Positions 12,170-23,689 are shown, counted from the stretch's first letter. The stretch is DNA of 64,000 nucleotides from Cornus controversa (GCA_026545225.1 CM048851.1:34623956-34687955); one strand, 5' to 3'. Numbers and translations: made by a program. Notes: a model not told the origin generated them from the sequence alone.

Positions 12170-12583
12170 CATTTACTTTAATGCCAATAACTTTCACTGC
12201 AAATTAAATTTTTTGATGAAACTAATTCTGTTATAAAGATAATTTTAAGAACTTTAATTTGAGTACCACTTAAACTATTTTTTGACTTAAAACGAAAATA
12301 TTATAAATTTTTCAAGTTAAAAAAGTATAAAAAAATTTAATATAAATATGTATATACATAAAATTTTAAGATTAATTTAATTGTGTAAGATTATTTAATT
12401 GTGTGGGTAATGAAAATTTGAAGAACCTATTGTGGAGTTAAAATTAGAGATTATGATGTGGTTGGCTAAAATTTAAATCTGGAGAACCTATTATGGAATC
12501 AAAATTTAAAAATTCTGACATGATGATGTGGCTGACTAAATTGTTGAGTTAACTAACTAAAATTCAAATTTGGAGATCCAACG

Positions 12584-14092
12584 GTGACGCTCTTAGCTAA
12601 GCACTACTCCATGAAACCCCACGTCGCTGTCCTCCCAAGCCCAGGCATGGGTCACATCATTCCCCTCCTCGAGCTCTCAAAGCGTCTCGTCAACCACCAT
12701 GGCTTCCAAGTCAGCTTCCTCGTCATCACCACCCAAGCCTCCGCCGCCCAGAACCAGCTCCTCCGCTCGCCAACCCTCCCTCCCGACCTCCACGTCATCG
12801 ACCTCCCACCTGTCGACGTGTCCCACGTCATCACCGAGGGTATCCCAGGCCTCACCTGCCTTTGCCTCATCGTCCACGAGTCCCTCAGACCACTCCGGTC
12901 AGTCCTCACCGAGCTGGACCGGCCCAAAGCTCTCATCGTCGACCTCTTCACCACCGAGGCTTTCGAGGTCTGCAGAGACCTCTCCATCCCCACCTATTCC
13001 TTCTTCACGGCCTCCTCCACTCTACTTTCCTTCTCATTGTACCTCCCGACGCTGGACCGGGAAGTGGAGGGCGAGTTCGTGGACCTGCCCGAACCGGTTC
13101 AGGTCCCGGGTTGCACACCCATACGAACCGAAGACCTCCTGGACCAGGTTTGCAACCGCAAGATTGACGAGTATAAATGGTACTTGTTCCATGTCACTAA
13201 GTTGAAAATGGCTACTGGGATTTTCACAAACTCCTGGGAAGACCTCGAACCGGTCTCGCTTCGAGCTCTGAAACATACCCCGTTCTTTCAAGACATACCC
13301 ATTCCGCCGGTTCACCCGATCGGACCGCTGATCAAAGAGAGCGAACCGTTGACAGAATCGGACAAAGAGATCTTGACGTGGCTAGACAAGCAACCGTCTG
13401 ACTCCGTTCTCTTCGTGGCACTCGGAAGCGGTGGGACCTTGTCAACTCAGCAACTCACGGAGTTGGCGTGGGGTCTGGAAATGAGTCAGCAACGGTTCAT
13501 CCTTGTGGCGCGCAGACCGACAGACGCGAGTGCTTCCGCGGCGTTTTTCAACGTGGGTAGCGACGTGAATGACCCGGCGGCGTACTTGCCGGAAGGTTTC
13601 ACGAAGAGGACGGAGGGAGTGGGGCTGGTGGTGCCGTCATGGGCGGCGCAAGTGGCGGTGTTCCGCAACGGTTCCACCGGCGGTTTCCTTTCGCATTGTG
13701 GGTGGAACTCGTCGTTGGAGAGCATCGTCCATGGCGTGCTGACGGTGCCGATGATCGCGTGGCCGCTCTACGCGGAGCAGAGAATGAATGCAACGATACT
13801 GGCGGAGGAAGTGGGGATGGCAGTGAAGCCTGTGGCGAGGGGAGGAGAGAGTTTGATCGGACGGCAAGAGATAGAGAGGGTGGTGAGGTTGGTGATTGAA
13901 GGTGATGAAGGCAAGGTCATGAGACGTAGGGCCAAAGACCTTCAAGAGAGTGCACGGACTGCGTTGAACTACGGTGGGTCATCTTATGATTCGCTTTCTC
14001 GTGTTGCAGAGAGTTGGAAAGCCGAGCAAGAGACTAAAGAGCTAAGTTCTTTAGCACGCGCTGTTACTGCGCGTGGAAATGTGAGCATTTGA
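12584..14092 (+). CDS. UGT72: UDP-glycosyltransferase, UGT72 family-like (hydroquinone/monolignol type)
   Basis: An intronless 502-aa family 1 glycosyltransferase. Such enzymes move glucose from UDP-glucose onto phenolic hydroxyls in the cytosol; UGT72 members act on monolignols, flavonols, hydroquinone or xenobiotics. The N-terminal PSPGMGHIIPLLELSKRL stretch holds the catalytic His (His24), with its partner Asp expected in VDLFTTEAF. The UGT72-type PEGFTKRTEGVGLVVPSW precedes the PSPG donor box at residues 353-399, with HCGWNSSLES and WPLYAEQ. The box is 47 residues instead of 44: Leu-Thr-Val at 386-388 looks inserted between HGV and PMIAWP. A second Met at codon 10 (12611) is the better start, since family members begin just before KPHVA. 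The gene is GC-rich against an AT-rich background. The exact acceptor cannot be told. Confidence 0.93.
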   Translation: MTLLAKHYSMKPHVAVLPSPGMGHIIPLLELSKRLVNHHGFQVSFLVITTQASAAQNQLLRSPTLPPDLHVIDLPPVDVSHVITEGIPGLTCLCLIVHESLRPLRSVLTELDRPKALIVDLFTTEAFEVCRDLSIPTYSFFTASSTLLSFSLYLPTLDREVEGEFVDLPEPVQVPGCTPIRTEDLLDQVCNRKIDEYKWYLFHVTKLKMATGIFTNSWEDLEPVSLRALKHTPFFQDIPIPPVHPIGPLIKESEPLTESDKEILTWLDKQPSDSVLFVALGSGGTLSTQQLTELAWGLEMSQQRFILVARRPTDASASAAFFNVGSDVNDPAAYLPEGFTKRTEGVGLVVPSWAAQVAVFRNGSTGGFLSHCGWNSSLESIVHGVLTVPMIAWPLYAEQRMNATILAEEVGMAVKPVARGGESLIGRQEIERVVRLVIEGDEGKVMRRRAKDLQESARTALNYGGSSYDSLSRVAESWKAEQETKELSSLARAVTARGNVSI

Positions 14093-15600
14093 AGTGATGT
14101 CATTAGGAGTGATGTTTGTGTGCCGCCGACTGCCGCGTGTGATTTTGTTGACGACGCCAATTATCTTCATCGGCTTCTGCCCCTATGCACCGTAGACGAT
14201 TTTGATACAAGTTCTCTTCTCTGTTTCATTTTCGTAGTATTTCTTTTCCTAATTTTCGTTTTTTCTTTTATTTCTTTTTCTTTTTGAATAGTTTTGTGGT
14301 AATGAAAAAAACTAACAAAAAAAAGTGGTGCTTCACAACATAAATTATCATTTTTATGATTGAAAATTGGTTGCGATTATTTAGGCCTTATTTGGTAACA
14401 CTTTCAATTCCAGATTCAGCTTTCTTTTTCAATTTTTTAAAAATCACAGCAAAAATTGCACTTGATAATGCGATTTTTATTTCTGAAAAAAAAAATAATA
14501 TCAACTTTTAACAATCCTTAGACATAATTTGAAAGCTTCGTAACGAAGCTTTCAGTTTTATTTTTCATTTTCCATTTTAAGTTTTTTTTTTCTGATTTTT
14601 TTTATAAAATATAATAAATAAAAATTTGTTTGCTCAAAAATATAATATAATACAATAAATTAAAATTTTATAAAAAACAAGAATAAAAAAATTAGAAGAT
14701 ACAATAAATAAAAAATTGGTTATTAAAAAAATATAAATATAACAAAATAAAGTACAATAAATAAGAAAATAAAATACAATAAATACAAAATTATAGATCA
14801 ATAAGAATAAAATATTTTATAAAATACAATAAATAAAAAATATATATAAATATAAAGATATATATATATATAATAATAAATAAATATATAATATATATAA
14901 AGATATATATAAGAAGAAAATAAAATAAAATAAGAGTTATATATAAATACAATTATATATAATAAAATAAATACAAAATTAGAAGTCAATAAGAATAAAA
15001 AAACTTTTATAAAATACAATAAATATATATATATATATATGTATAATAAATAAATAAATAAATATATAATATATATAAAAATATATATAAGAAGAGAATA
15101 TAATAAAATAAGAGTTATATATAAATACAATTATATATAATATAAAAGGAAATAAAACAAGTATATATAATAATATATGACAATTACCAAAAACATGTAA
15201 ATAGTTAGAATTTATGACAATTACCAATAGTATGCAAGTACTTAAAAATAAAATTTTAATTAAAATAAACTAAAATAAAGTCGTAACAAATATAATTTCG
15301 AAATAATGAATATACATAAAATATGTAATATCACATTTATATTGGTTAAAATGAGTTTGAACCATATTACTCAAACACAATTTTTAGTACAAAATATCAC
15401 TATTTTTTTAAAAAAATTAATTCTAAGTTACCAAACATATTTTCAAATTTGTGCTTTCAAATTTTTAAGAGCATATGACGTTATCAAATGTATTCTGCTT
15501 TTGACAAAAATGGCAGCACAATAGGTTTTCAAATTTTATTTTTTAGAAATTAGAAAATGGAATCCGACAGCATTTCCAAACAGCCCCTTAAAGTCCATCT
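14093..15600. other. AT-rich region, possible non-autonomous DNA transposon
   Basis: About 14384-15595 is bounded by AGGCCTTATTTGGTAACA and TTTCCAAACAGCCCCTTA, which are partly inverted copies of each other and resemble ends seen on many hAT/MULE-derived elements in plants. The interior has a ~188-bp tandem duplication (about 14790-15150) made of TA-rich sequence. No target duplication could be matched and there is no transposase, so the call is tentative. Confidence 0.4.
14790..15150. repeat. Tandem duplication, period ~188 bp, TA-rich
   Basis: TCAATAAGAATAAA at 14798 recurs at 14986. Both copies run through (TA)n and end in AAGAGTTATATATAAATACA. The open frames across it on the minus strand are low-complexity Tyr/Ile/Leu strings and are not genes. 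Confidence 0.7.
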
Positions 15601-15966
15601 TATCTAATGTTTGTGTAAGAATTCTGCTATGAGAAAATAACTAGACTCACACCATACTCAAGAGATAAAAATAATTTTCAAAATGAATCCCCCACCTTAT
15701 GTCTTTTTCATTTCATTTATACTGCTTTTGATTATAAACATTCAGCCTACATTGGTTTCACGATTGATGGGAAGCATGGTTCTCTCCTTGTTTAGGGTGA
15801 TTTTTCAGTGTGAGTTAACTCATTCCCACAATATAGGGATTTGATTGCTGACTTCACACGCTTCGGGGTCACGTGGACCCATTTTAACGACGTATCTTGC
15901 CAAGGGTCTGCCATATTAGAATTTTCATGTGTCATTTTCCTGTTAGTGGAAATTTTTCCCTCCACA
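15600..15966 (-). mobile_element. 3' LTR end of a second Tat element
   Basis: On the minus strand a polypurine tract TTTTTTGGGGGCAAAA (15982-15967) is followed directly by TGTGGAGGG at 15966, the expected start of a 3' LTR. Only this boundary is firm; where the LTR ends on the left (at or after about 15600) cannot be read. A Tat element in this orientation would have pol further right on the minus strand, but that part is missing. Confidence 0.55.
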
Positions 15967-16025
15967 TTTTGCCCCCAAAAAATTTCTTTCAACTTCCAAG
16001 TTCAGAAGTTGAAGGAAATTTTTAA

Positions 16026-17104
16026 GTGGATGATGATTCTGCTAACACGACTCCCGACATTTGGGTTTCGTGTCCTTGGTGGCCGTCGAAATATCAAGTC
16101 TCCTTAAATGCCCCGACTTTCCTTTATCCTGCTCACATTACTTGCCTTATGGTGATACTTTCATCCGGCGATCTTAGTTCACTCGTGATCTTTGTATTTC
16201 TTTATTTCTCAAGGTCAGTGCCTTTTTCCACTACTTATTCATTGCTAGGCAGGGGTAGAATGAGGAGAGTAGAGATCGTCGAGGACTTTGGAGCCATAGA
16301 GGTTTATCAGTCTGTCGACAATTTTTTTAATGAGAGTGAGGATTATTTTGCCCCTTATGAGGGTATCCCTATTCTGGCGATTCCTTCCGCCATTTCTCTT
16401 TCAGAATCTGTGGTTCTAGAAAGCGTAGCACACTCTGAATCAGGTTTTGAGGAGGCAGATCCCAATGATTCAGCTAGGGATTCGGTAAATCTAGGGAAGC
16501 TTATGATAGATTTTGATATCCCTACTGATGTGGCCCTTAAAAATTATCCTTCGAACTTGAACCTTCGAACTGGGGAAGGATTGGGTGAGAATGATATGAT
16601 TTTTTCAATGAAGCATTTTCCTATGTTCCGCTTACCCCTTCATCCCTTATATCACATGGTTCTTCATTAGACGAATCTGGTTCCCCTTCAAGTTAATCCT
16701 AACTTTTTTAGGGTTATCTCTAGTGTTTTTGCCCTCAATCACACGAGAGGAATTGAGTTGGGTTTTGACGATCTTCTCATCTACTATCAAGTCTATGCTA
16801 CAAAAAATGAGAAGAATCGTTATCATTTCTTTCCTTGACCAAGTAGATCATTGTGTTATGGTCATCCGACCTCGAATAAGGGCTAGAAAGAACAGCTCAT
16901 GGTCGTTGGAGGGAAATGGAAAGTTCCCTCTTCTGACAAATATCCCATTCCCTAAATTTTCAGTGGGCTAGGGGTATTCCCTCGTTCGATTCCCTTCTAG
17001 ACCTTCATTGCAATTGTGATATTTGTGAAGTCCTTCTCTTTAATCATATTCGTAGTTAGGGATTTGCTTCCTCGCTCAGAATTCAAGGCACGCCTGCAGA
17101 CCTT
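16026..17104 (+). pseudogene. Antisense extra ORF of the Tat element, 5' part (PF04195-like)
   Basis: The frame from 16026 reads through one stop (16668-16670) to about 16840. It matches the 'putative gypsy type transposon' domain (PF04195, Transposase_28): an acidic N-terminus, then LMIDFDIPTDVALKNYP, FRLPLHPLYHMVLH and, after the stop, NLVPLQVNPNFFRVI. Such ORFs lie between pol and the 3' LTR in many Tat elements, antisense to pol; their role is unknown. That fits here, as the PPT and LTR just to the left point to a minus-strand element. Several stops follow. It is cut at 17104 by a younger element and resumes at 22247. Confidence 0.7.
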
Positions 17105-18283
17105 TGATAAGTGCACAAAACATGTTATTTTATATATCAAAATAAGTCTTTAATTACTCTTTTACTTTATTTAAATATTCTTATCTTTGCATTTTGTGTT
17201 TTATAGGGGTTGATTTCCAAATAAGAAGAAAAGCAGCAGAAAAGGCCTAAAAAGGATTTATATAGCCAAAGATAAACATCAGAAGAATTGTAGAAGAGAT
17301 GGTATTCTATGCAATCTACTTCACAAGAGGTCTCAAGTTCAAAACTTTGCAAAATACTTTTTACGTCTGCAGTCCAGAATTCAAATTAAAGATATGGAGA
17401 TCAAATATTAGATATTTAAATTCAAAATTTTGTATTTTGAATTTTTGTTTTTGAATTTTGAATTTTGTATTTCAAATTTGTATTTTGAATTTTGTATTTA
17501 AAATTTTTCCCACCTAAACCATTCCCCTCTAACTCTATAAATAAGGGGTCTTAGGGGATGGTGAAGGGAGTTAGAAATTGTAGAAAAAAATAAAGTGTAG
17601 TTGTAAATATTTTTTTTTTTGTATTTATTTTCTTTTTCTTATAAACACAATTCTCAAGGGAGTGATGAAGCCACCATGGCTGAAGTATAGGTAAGTTGTT
17701 TTATTTTCTTGTCTATTTTTTCCTCCCAAGAGCATTCTTCTACTCTTCTATTCTGAATTTTATTTTCTAAAAGTAGAGGAAGAATTTTTCGTGTTTGCCA
17801 AATAATGGTAATTCGAAGAATGCCTACCTCTGTTTACCTAGCCAATGTGCATCAGATTAAGTAAAGAAATGTCTCTCTTATATATAATCAAGTCATTCTT
17901 TTTTATTCCATATTTTCCTTCATCTTTCTAAGTTCTAATTGGATTGGTGAAGTGTATTGATTATTGGAGGAAAAACTATATAAGAATATTAGAAAATTTA
18001 TTTATGTGGATTCATGGTGGTGGATTCCCTTCCCTTGAGATTTATTTTATTATTATAGTTTCATTTATTCATTATAATTCCAAAATAAAAAAATGTTTTT
18101 TTTAAAAATAATTTTTATTCCATAAGTTAGTGTGTGAATTTGAGCTCATTCGAAATCTCACTTGAGAGTGGTTCGACCCTGCTTACTACTATACAGTTTT
18201 TAGTAAAGTTTTTGCAGGTTTTATTATTTTTTGTACGAAGTGTAGGAAAGCAACGACAAACATCCATTAATCTACACTCGTCA
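17105..18283 (+). repeat. 5' LTR of the young element
   Basis: Begins TGATAAGTGCAC and ends ACTCGTCA. It contains a run of short TTTTGAATTTTG-type repeats (about 17425-17510), then CTATAAATAAGG at 17534-17545, a likely TATA box, so transcription may start around 17570. Identical to the 3' LTR except at 17783. Confidence 0.93.
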
Positions 18284-21067
18284 AATGGCGCCGTTGCCAA
18301 ATCAAGTTTGGGAATTCGAAGCACAAATATTCAACACTATAATTTTTTTTTTTTGGGAGCCCACCCAAACTTTCCTTCCCTTACTCCTATTCTTTTATTT
18401 TTTATTTTATTTTTTTAGTTTTTTTTATTTTTATTTTTATTTGAAGAAAATAATGAAAAAAAAAAATTGCCATGGCAGGTTCTTATGATGAATTGCTTCT
18501 GTTGATGCCACCATCAAACATTCTTAGAAGAGGAACAATAGCTGTCATCCAGGTAAGTACCTAATTCTTTTACATCATTTTTCTTTTCTTTTTAGATTAA
18601 GAAAACATAGTTTTTTTTTAGGTTGATAACTTTCACATGCGAACTCTAGGATAGAATAACTTAGAAATATCCCTAAGGTCACACTTTCTTCATTTTTTTT
18701 CTTTTATTTTTTGTTCTTTTTTTTTATAAAAAAAAAAAGAAGAAGAAAGACCACACACTCACTCATTTTTTTATTTTTATTTTTATTACTTATTTTGTTT
18801 GTACATCTTTAAATTAACATTTTTTTGTGAATTTTAATTTAGGATTTTTGTAGTAATGCTCTTTTTATTATTTAAAAATATTTATAAAAGTAGAGCTAAC
18901 TCTTGGTAACTCCAGTGAGCACCTTCCAACTTCACAATGTCTAGGAAAGTTCTGTCTAAGGAGTGTGGACGTACCGTCATTAAGCAGGCCAAGCGCCTCT
19001 CCACACTTTCCTGGGAACTTTCCTGGTTGTGTTGTTGGCAGACCTTAACTGGTAATCCTCGAGTTACTTTAATAAACAAAAAAACAAAAATTGTAGGAGT
19101 TGTAATTTTATTTATTTATTTTTTATTTGTTGAAAAAAATAAGAAACAAAAATTGCATTTTTTCATGCATAGTATTGAACTTTTCATGTGATTACTAATG
19201 CTTCATTTTTGTTTAATGAAAAGTTAAAGTAAATCAATTCATTCTGATTAAGGTAATATTCTTTCAACCTTCTATTTGTGCTTAATCGTTATTTTGTCCA
19301 ACATTGAGGACACTATTGAGTTTAGGTTTGGGGGTATGACATTAAATTTCTAAATTTTCAGAAAAAGCGTTGAATTTGCAATTTTTTTGAAAAATGTTTT
19401 GTGATAATCGTAATTTTCACACTATGATTTGATTTTTTTTATATTAAATGTGTATAAATTTTAAAAATAAAATCTTTAACCTTTAGTGCATTAATAAGTT
19501 CATAAAAGTTAAGATTTTATCCTATCTTTCAGTTAGAACAATTTCATGAATTTCTAAAACTCAGAAGAAAAAAAAAAATTCACTAAAGCCCCGTAATACG
19601 ATTCGAAATTGATAAGTGATTGCATGTTAAAGATTTGACGAATAAAAGTGGAGATTTAACCCAGTGAGGTATTGTACCATTCTTTTTATTTTGAGGGTTA
19701 TATGCTAATTACTCTATTTTTTCTTGAAATCCACATAATTTTGTTGATTAGTCTCATTATTTCATTCTTTTGGTCAGATATTAAGAATTCACCATATTAT
19801 GCCACATAATTTGTTTTTTAAGCTCATGTATGTTGAAGAACTATACATATCCTTCAGAAATGATTTTTGGCCATCTTTCATTATTTGAGCCTTTCAAATT
19901 TTTTTTCTTAGTTATGAATTACCACTTGTTAACCAGTTGAACTTTTTGCCCATTCTTTCTTTTATAACCATATTTTTTGTTACGATTTTTCGAGAATGAA
20001 TGTGATAATCAGTGAAGCTTTTTGGTCTAGCCTTTCTTTTATAACTATTTTTAGGTTTCCGAGAATGGATGTGATCAATGTACAAGAGGGTGAAGAAAAA
20101 AAAAAGAGAAGAAAAAAAAAAAAGAAAAAAAAGGAGGGAGTATAATTGTTGATGAGATTTTGAGAAGTGTATATAAAAAGAAGTGAAATAGAAAGTATCC
20201 AATTGACAAAATTTTGGAAGAAAAAGTTGAAAGTAATATGCTCTAAGTGAGTTAGTTCTTCCCAAACATTCTCGAATACACCTTACCATTATCATTATCA
20301 CTTTTTTTTATCTTCCTTTTACCTAAAGTTACATCCTAATAAAAGTCATTTTTGATCTTAAGGATAGTATAGTTCGGATATGGACATGACTGACTATATT
20401 GTTGTGTGGTATAAATTCTTAATATTTGATATTCCTTTCATGAGACCAATGTATTTTCTTGAAAAATTCGTTCTTTGTTGAAAATATGTGAGATAATTTG
20501 TATTTGTTCTACATTATTCTACTCACATATACTTGAGTGCAAAATTAGTCAATCTCTTAGTGTTCAATTTTGAGTGAAATATCATAAGTGAGATTTGAAA
20601 TCAAAGCTAATTTTCTAAGAAAATCTAAAATGCATTTGCTTTAAAATTGAGAAGTATATTATTGGTGGCTATTCACACACACACTCTGAGTCAAGAATAG
20701 TAATAAAAATTTTTAACTTTTGAATAGTATTTAATCTTTTCTTTTAATTTTTTATTTCGCACTAAAGTAGAATGATTGAGTTATTCTTGATTTATACCCA
20801 TTAATAGAAAAAAAAAATCTTTGAGTGTTAATTACCATTTTTTTATGTTTGTGGGTATCATTATTGAAACCCTCACGAGGCTATAGCTCGTCCACTAGGG
20901 GTAACCTAAGGGTTTAAGGCCTTATTGCATATGGTAAATGCAATCGAAACAGCCTGCGAAAGTGGCACATCTTTAGTTAGGAGTTAAATAAAAGTAGCAG
21001 TTTTGTGCTCTAATATCTTTTGCTTGTATTTGCTAGAGGACTAGCAAAAGCTCGTTTGGGGGTAATT
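18284..21067 (+). other. Non-coding interior of the young element
   Basis: No frame resembles gag, protease, RT, RNase H or integrase. Notable parts: a two-step inverted repeat at 18944-19023; an ACATTGAGGACACTATTGAG stretch followed by TTTAGGTTTGGGGGT (about 19301-19335), the kind of sequence found just after the pol stop codon in autonomous Tat elements; purine-rich DNA at 20090-20140; and the terminal PPT. The layout suggests a parent that lost gag-pol but kept its leader and 3' non-coding part. Confidence 0.7.
18286..18298 (+). promoter_or_regulatory. Primer-binding site of the young element
   Basis: TGGCGCCGTTGCC, two bases after the 5' LTR. This sequence is common to Tat/Ogre elements, where it is read as complementary to the 3' end of a tRNA-Arg; the tRNA itself cannot be checked here. 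Confidence 0.75.
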
Positions 21068-22246
21068 TGATAAGTGCACAAAACATGTTATTTTATATAT
21101 CAAAATAAGTCTTTAATTACTCTTTTACTTTATTTAAATATTCTTATCTTTGCATTTTGTGTTTTATAGGGGTTGATTTCCAAATAAGAAGAAAAGCAGC
21201 AGAAAAGGCCTAAAAAGGATTTATATAGCCAAAGATAAACATCAGAAGAATTGTAGAAGAGATGGTATTCTATGCAATCTACTTCACAAGAGGTCTCAAG
21301 TTCAAAACTTTGCAAAATACTTTTTACGTCTGCAGTCCAGAATTCAAATTAAAGATATGGAGATCAAATATTAGATATTTAAATTCAAAATTTTGTATTT
21401 TGAATTTTTGTTTTTGAATTTTGAATTTTGTATTTCAAATTTGTATTTTGAATTTTGTATTTAAAATTTTTCCCACCTAAACCATTCCCCTCTAACTCTA
21501 TAAATAAGGGGTCTTAGGGGATGGTGAAGGGAGTTAGAAATTGTAGAAAAAAATAAAGTGTAGTTGTAAATATTTTTTTTTTTGTATTTATTTTCTTTTT
21601 CTTATAAACACAATTCTCAAGGGAGTGATGAAGCCACCATGGCTGAAGTATAGGTAAGTTGTTTTATTTTCTTGTCTATTTTTTCCTCCCAAGAGCATTC
21701 TTCTACTCTTCTATTCTGAATTTTATTTTCTAAAAGTAGAGGAAGGATTTTTCGTGTTTGCCAAATAATGGTAATTCGAAGAATGCCTACCTCTGTTTAC
21801 CTAGCCAATGTGCATCAGATTAAGTAAAGAAATGTCTCTCTTATATATAATCAAGTCATTCTTTTTTATTCCATATTTTCCTTCATCTTTCTAAGTTCTA
21901 ATTGGATTGGTGAAGTGTATTGATTATTGGAGGAAAAACTATATAAGAATATTAGAAAATTTATTTATGTGGATTCATGGTGGTGGATTCCCTTCCCTTG
22001 AGATTTATTTTATTATTATAGTTTCATTTATTCATTATAATTCCAAAATAAAAAAATGTTTTTTTTAAAAATAATTTTTATTCCATAAGTTAGTGTGTGA
22101 ATTTGAGCTCATTCGAAATCTCACTTGAGAGTGGTTCGACCCTGCTTACTACTATACAGTTTTTAGTAAAGTTTTTGCAGGTTTTATTATTTTTTGTACG
22201 AAGTGTAGGAAAGCAACGACAAACATCCATTAATCTACACTCGTCA
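21068..22246 (+). repeat. 3' LTR of the young element
   Basis: 1179 bp, same length as the 5' LTR with the single difference at 21746. It ends ACTCGTCA at 22246, directly before the second ACCTT. Confidence 0.93.
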
Positions 22247-23520
22247 ACCTTGAAAGAGAAGGTGTGGAATAATCCTCCCACCTCTTCTGTTCTACTTGAT
22301 TCCCAGACTCTGAAGGCCATTTTTGAGAAAGCTTTTGGAGTGAAGATGAGTTTACCGAAGACTACCCGTCCTAAGGGTAAGAGGTAGACCAAACTCAGTG
22401 ACCCTCCAACTGAATAAGAGAGAAAGACTACTATTTCTCAGTACAAGAAGTTTGCTCAGGAGGAGGTTGCCAAGAAGAAACACTGGTTTAAAGTCGTTCA
22501 GACGAAAACGTCTATCCCTCCTCTTAAGTCTTCGAAAACATCTGCTCGGTCATCTCCTTCTACCTCAAGATCGGTGGGAACTTTTGGCTTTGATGGGGTT
22601 GCACCTACTGTTTCTTCTGGTGAGAGTGTGGTTGACCCCAATACTTCTGACATTGAACCTCGGACTCACCGAATGGTGAAAGCTAATGGCATGTCACTTT
22701 CAGCAAAGGACTCCATATTAGAGGACAATGAGGCTATGAAAACCTTTCTGAATGAGATGTGGCCTCCTAAAGATGACAAGATGATGAAGGAGGTGTCCCT
22801 TGAAACCTTACTGGATACCTGTCTTGATCTGGCTTTAAGGGTAATTGTTCTTACATTTCTTTTGCTTTTCTTTCTTTGAGACATGATCTGAATTTTCTTT
22901 GTGTACTTGTAGAATATGTTTGGGGTAATGACCATGTGCCATTTGGTTGAACAAGTAATGGTCAAGGTAAAGAAGGTTGATGCTTAGAAAAGAAAAACTG
23001 AGGCAGATTTCCAGGCTGCCATGTAGGGGGCAGTTAGTGAAAAGTTAAAGTCAAAAGCTTTACAGGCAAAGGTTAACAAACTGCAAGCTCAGTATGAAGA
23101 GCTTGGTAAGGAAAAGGAAGAGGCCGAGTTGCAATGAGCCTTGTCCTAATCAAAATTTGCTGAGTTTGAGCTGAACATCAAATCTCTTCAGGAGAGGGTC
23201 CTGAGACTGGAGATGGGTGCTAAGGCTATGTTCGGTAAGCTTTCTTGGACTGTCCAGATCAGGAACGCCAAAGCCTATCGAGCTGGTTTTGAGGATGTAA
23301 CCACCTCTGTTGATGAGTTATCATATCCTGGAGGCCCAGCGAGTATGATCAGGAGATGGGCCTAGAAGGTCATACATATCAAGATTTAGAAGTTGGTGCT
23401 AATGAAAAGGATGTCTTGGATCTTTTGGACTTTGTAGAAGCTTTTTGTTCGACAACTATAGAGCCTGTCAATGCGCCGATCGTTCTTTTTGACACGGTGG
23501 AGTAAGAAGATGGCCTCTAA
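22247..23520 (+). pseudogene. Antisense extra ORF of the Tat element, 3' part (coiled-coil)
   Basis: After removal of the young element and one ACCTT copy, the frame runs on from the 5' part: KARLQTLKEKVWNN, then a Lys/Ser/Pro-rich middle, then an acidic stretch ending LLDTCLDLALR. A GT-AG intron is likely at about 22841-22912. The part after it is rich in Lys, Glu, Ala and Leu with coiled-coil character (KLQAQYEELGKEKEEAEL, LNIKSLQERVLRLEM). Several stops interrupt it (for example at about 22387 and 22987). A coiled-coil C-terminal half is what such proteins usually have; no enzyme motif is seen. Confidence 0.6.
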
Positions 23521-23689
23521 ACTTCTTATTTTTATACTTCTGTAATTGGACTTACTCTATTTATGAGTTTTTTTTTTAATCCAGAATTTTTTTAATAAAA
23601 CAGAACTCTTTTGTAACTTTTGTCTTGAATATTTTTCATTCATTCTTGATATTCTCAATCTTGACTTAATCGATTTCATACATTTTTAA

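Larger units (their letters stand above)
10266..12583. other. AT-rich spacer with duplications and a hairpin
   Basis: No gene is seen. There is a TA microsatellite near 10618-10634, an inverted repeat at 10733-10828 (next entry), a ~169-bp tandem duplication at about 11046-11345 and a TA tract at 12137-12166. The last few hundred bases lie upstream of the glucosyltransferase gene and should include its promoter, but no convincing single TATA box stands out from the AT-rich background. Confidence 0.6.
17105..22246 (+). mobile_element. Young non-autonomous LTR retrotransposon (LARD-like, Tat-derived), TSD ACCTT
   Basis: A 5142-bp element with two 1179-bp LTRs (17105-18283 and 21068-22246) that differ at one base (17783 A, 21746 G). 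ACCTT at 17100-17104 is repeated at 22247-22251, the 5-bp target duplication. The primer-binding-like TGGCGCCGTTGCC starts at 18286 and the polypurine tract TTTGGGGGTAATT lies at 21055-21067. The 2.78 kb interior codes for nothing recognisable, so gag and pol must come from a partner element. LTR start TGATAAGTGCACAAAACATG, PBS and PPT are of the Tat/Ogre kind. It sits inside the antisense ORF of an older Tat fragment. Confidence 0.93.

Noticed and set aside
12652..13945. Several long open frames overlapping the glucosyltransferase gene on both strands
   Set aside because: They are frame shadows of a GC-rich real gene; none shows a recognisable domain.
14798..15227. Minus-strand open frames of 82-110 residues
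   Set aside because: They are made of Tyr/Ile/Leu strings encoded by TA-rich tandem repeats.
16026..16670. Possible host gene with a long open frame
   Set aside because: It matches the retrotransposon-borne PF04195 domain, lies beside an LTR/PPT and continues with stops.
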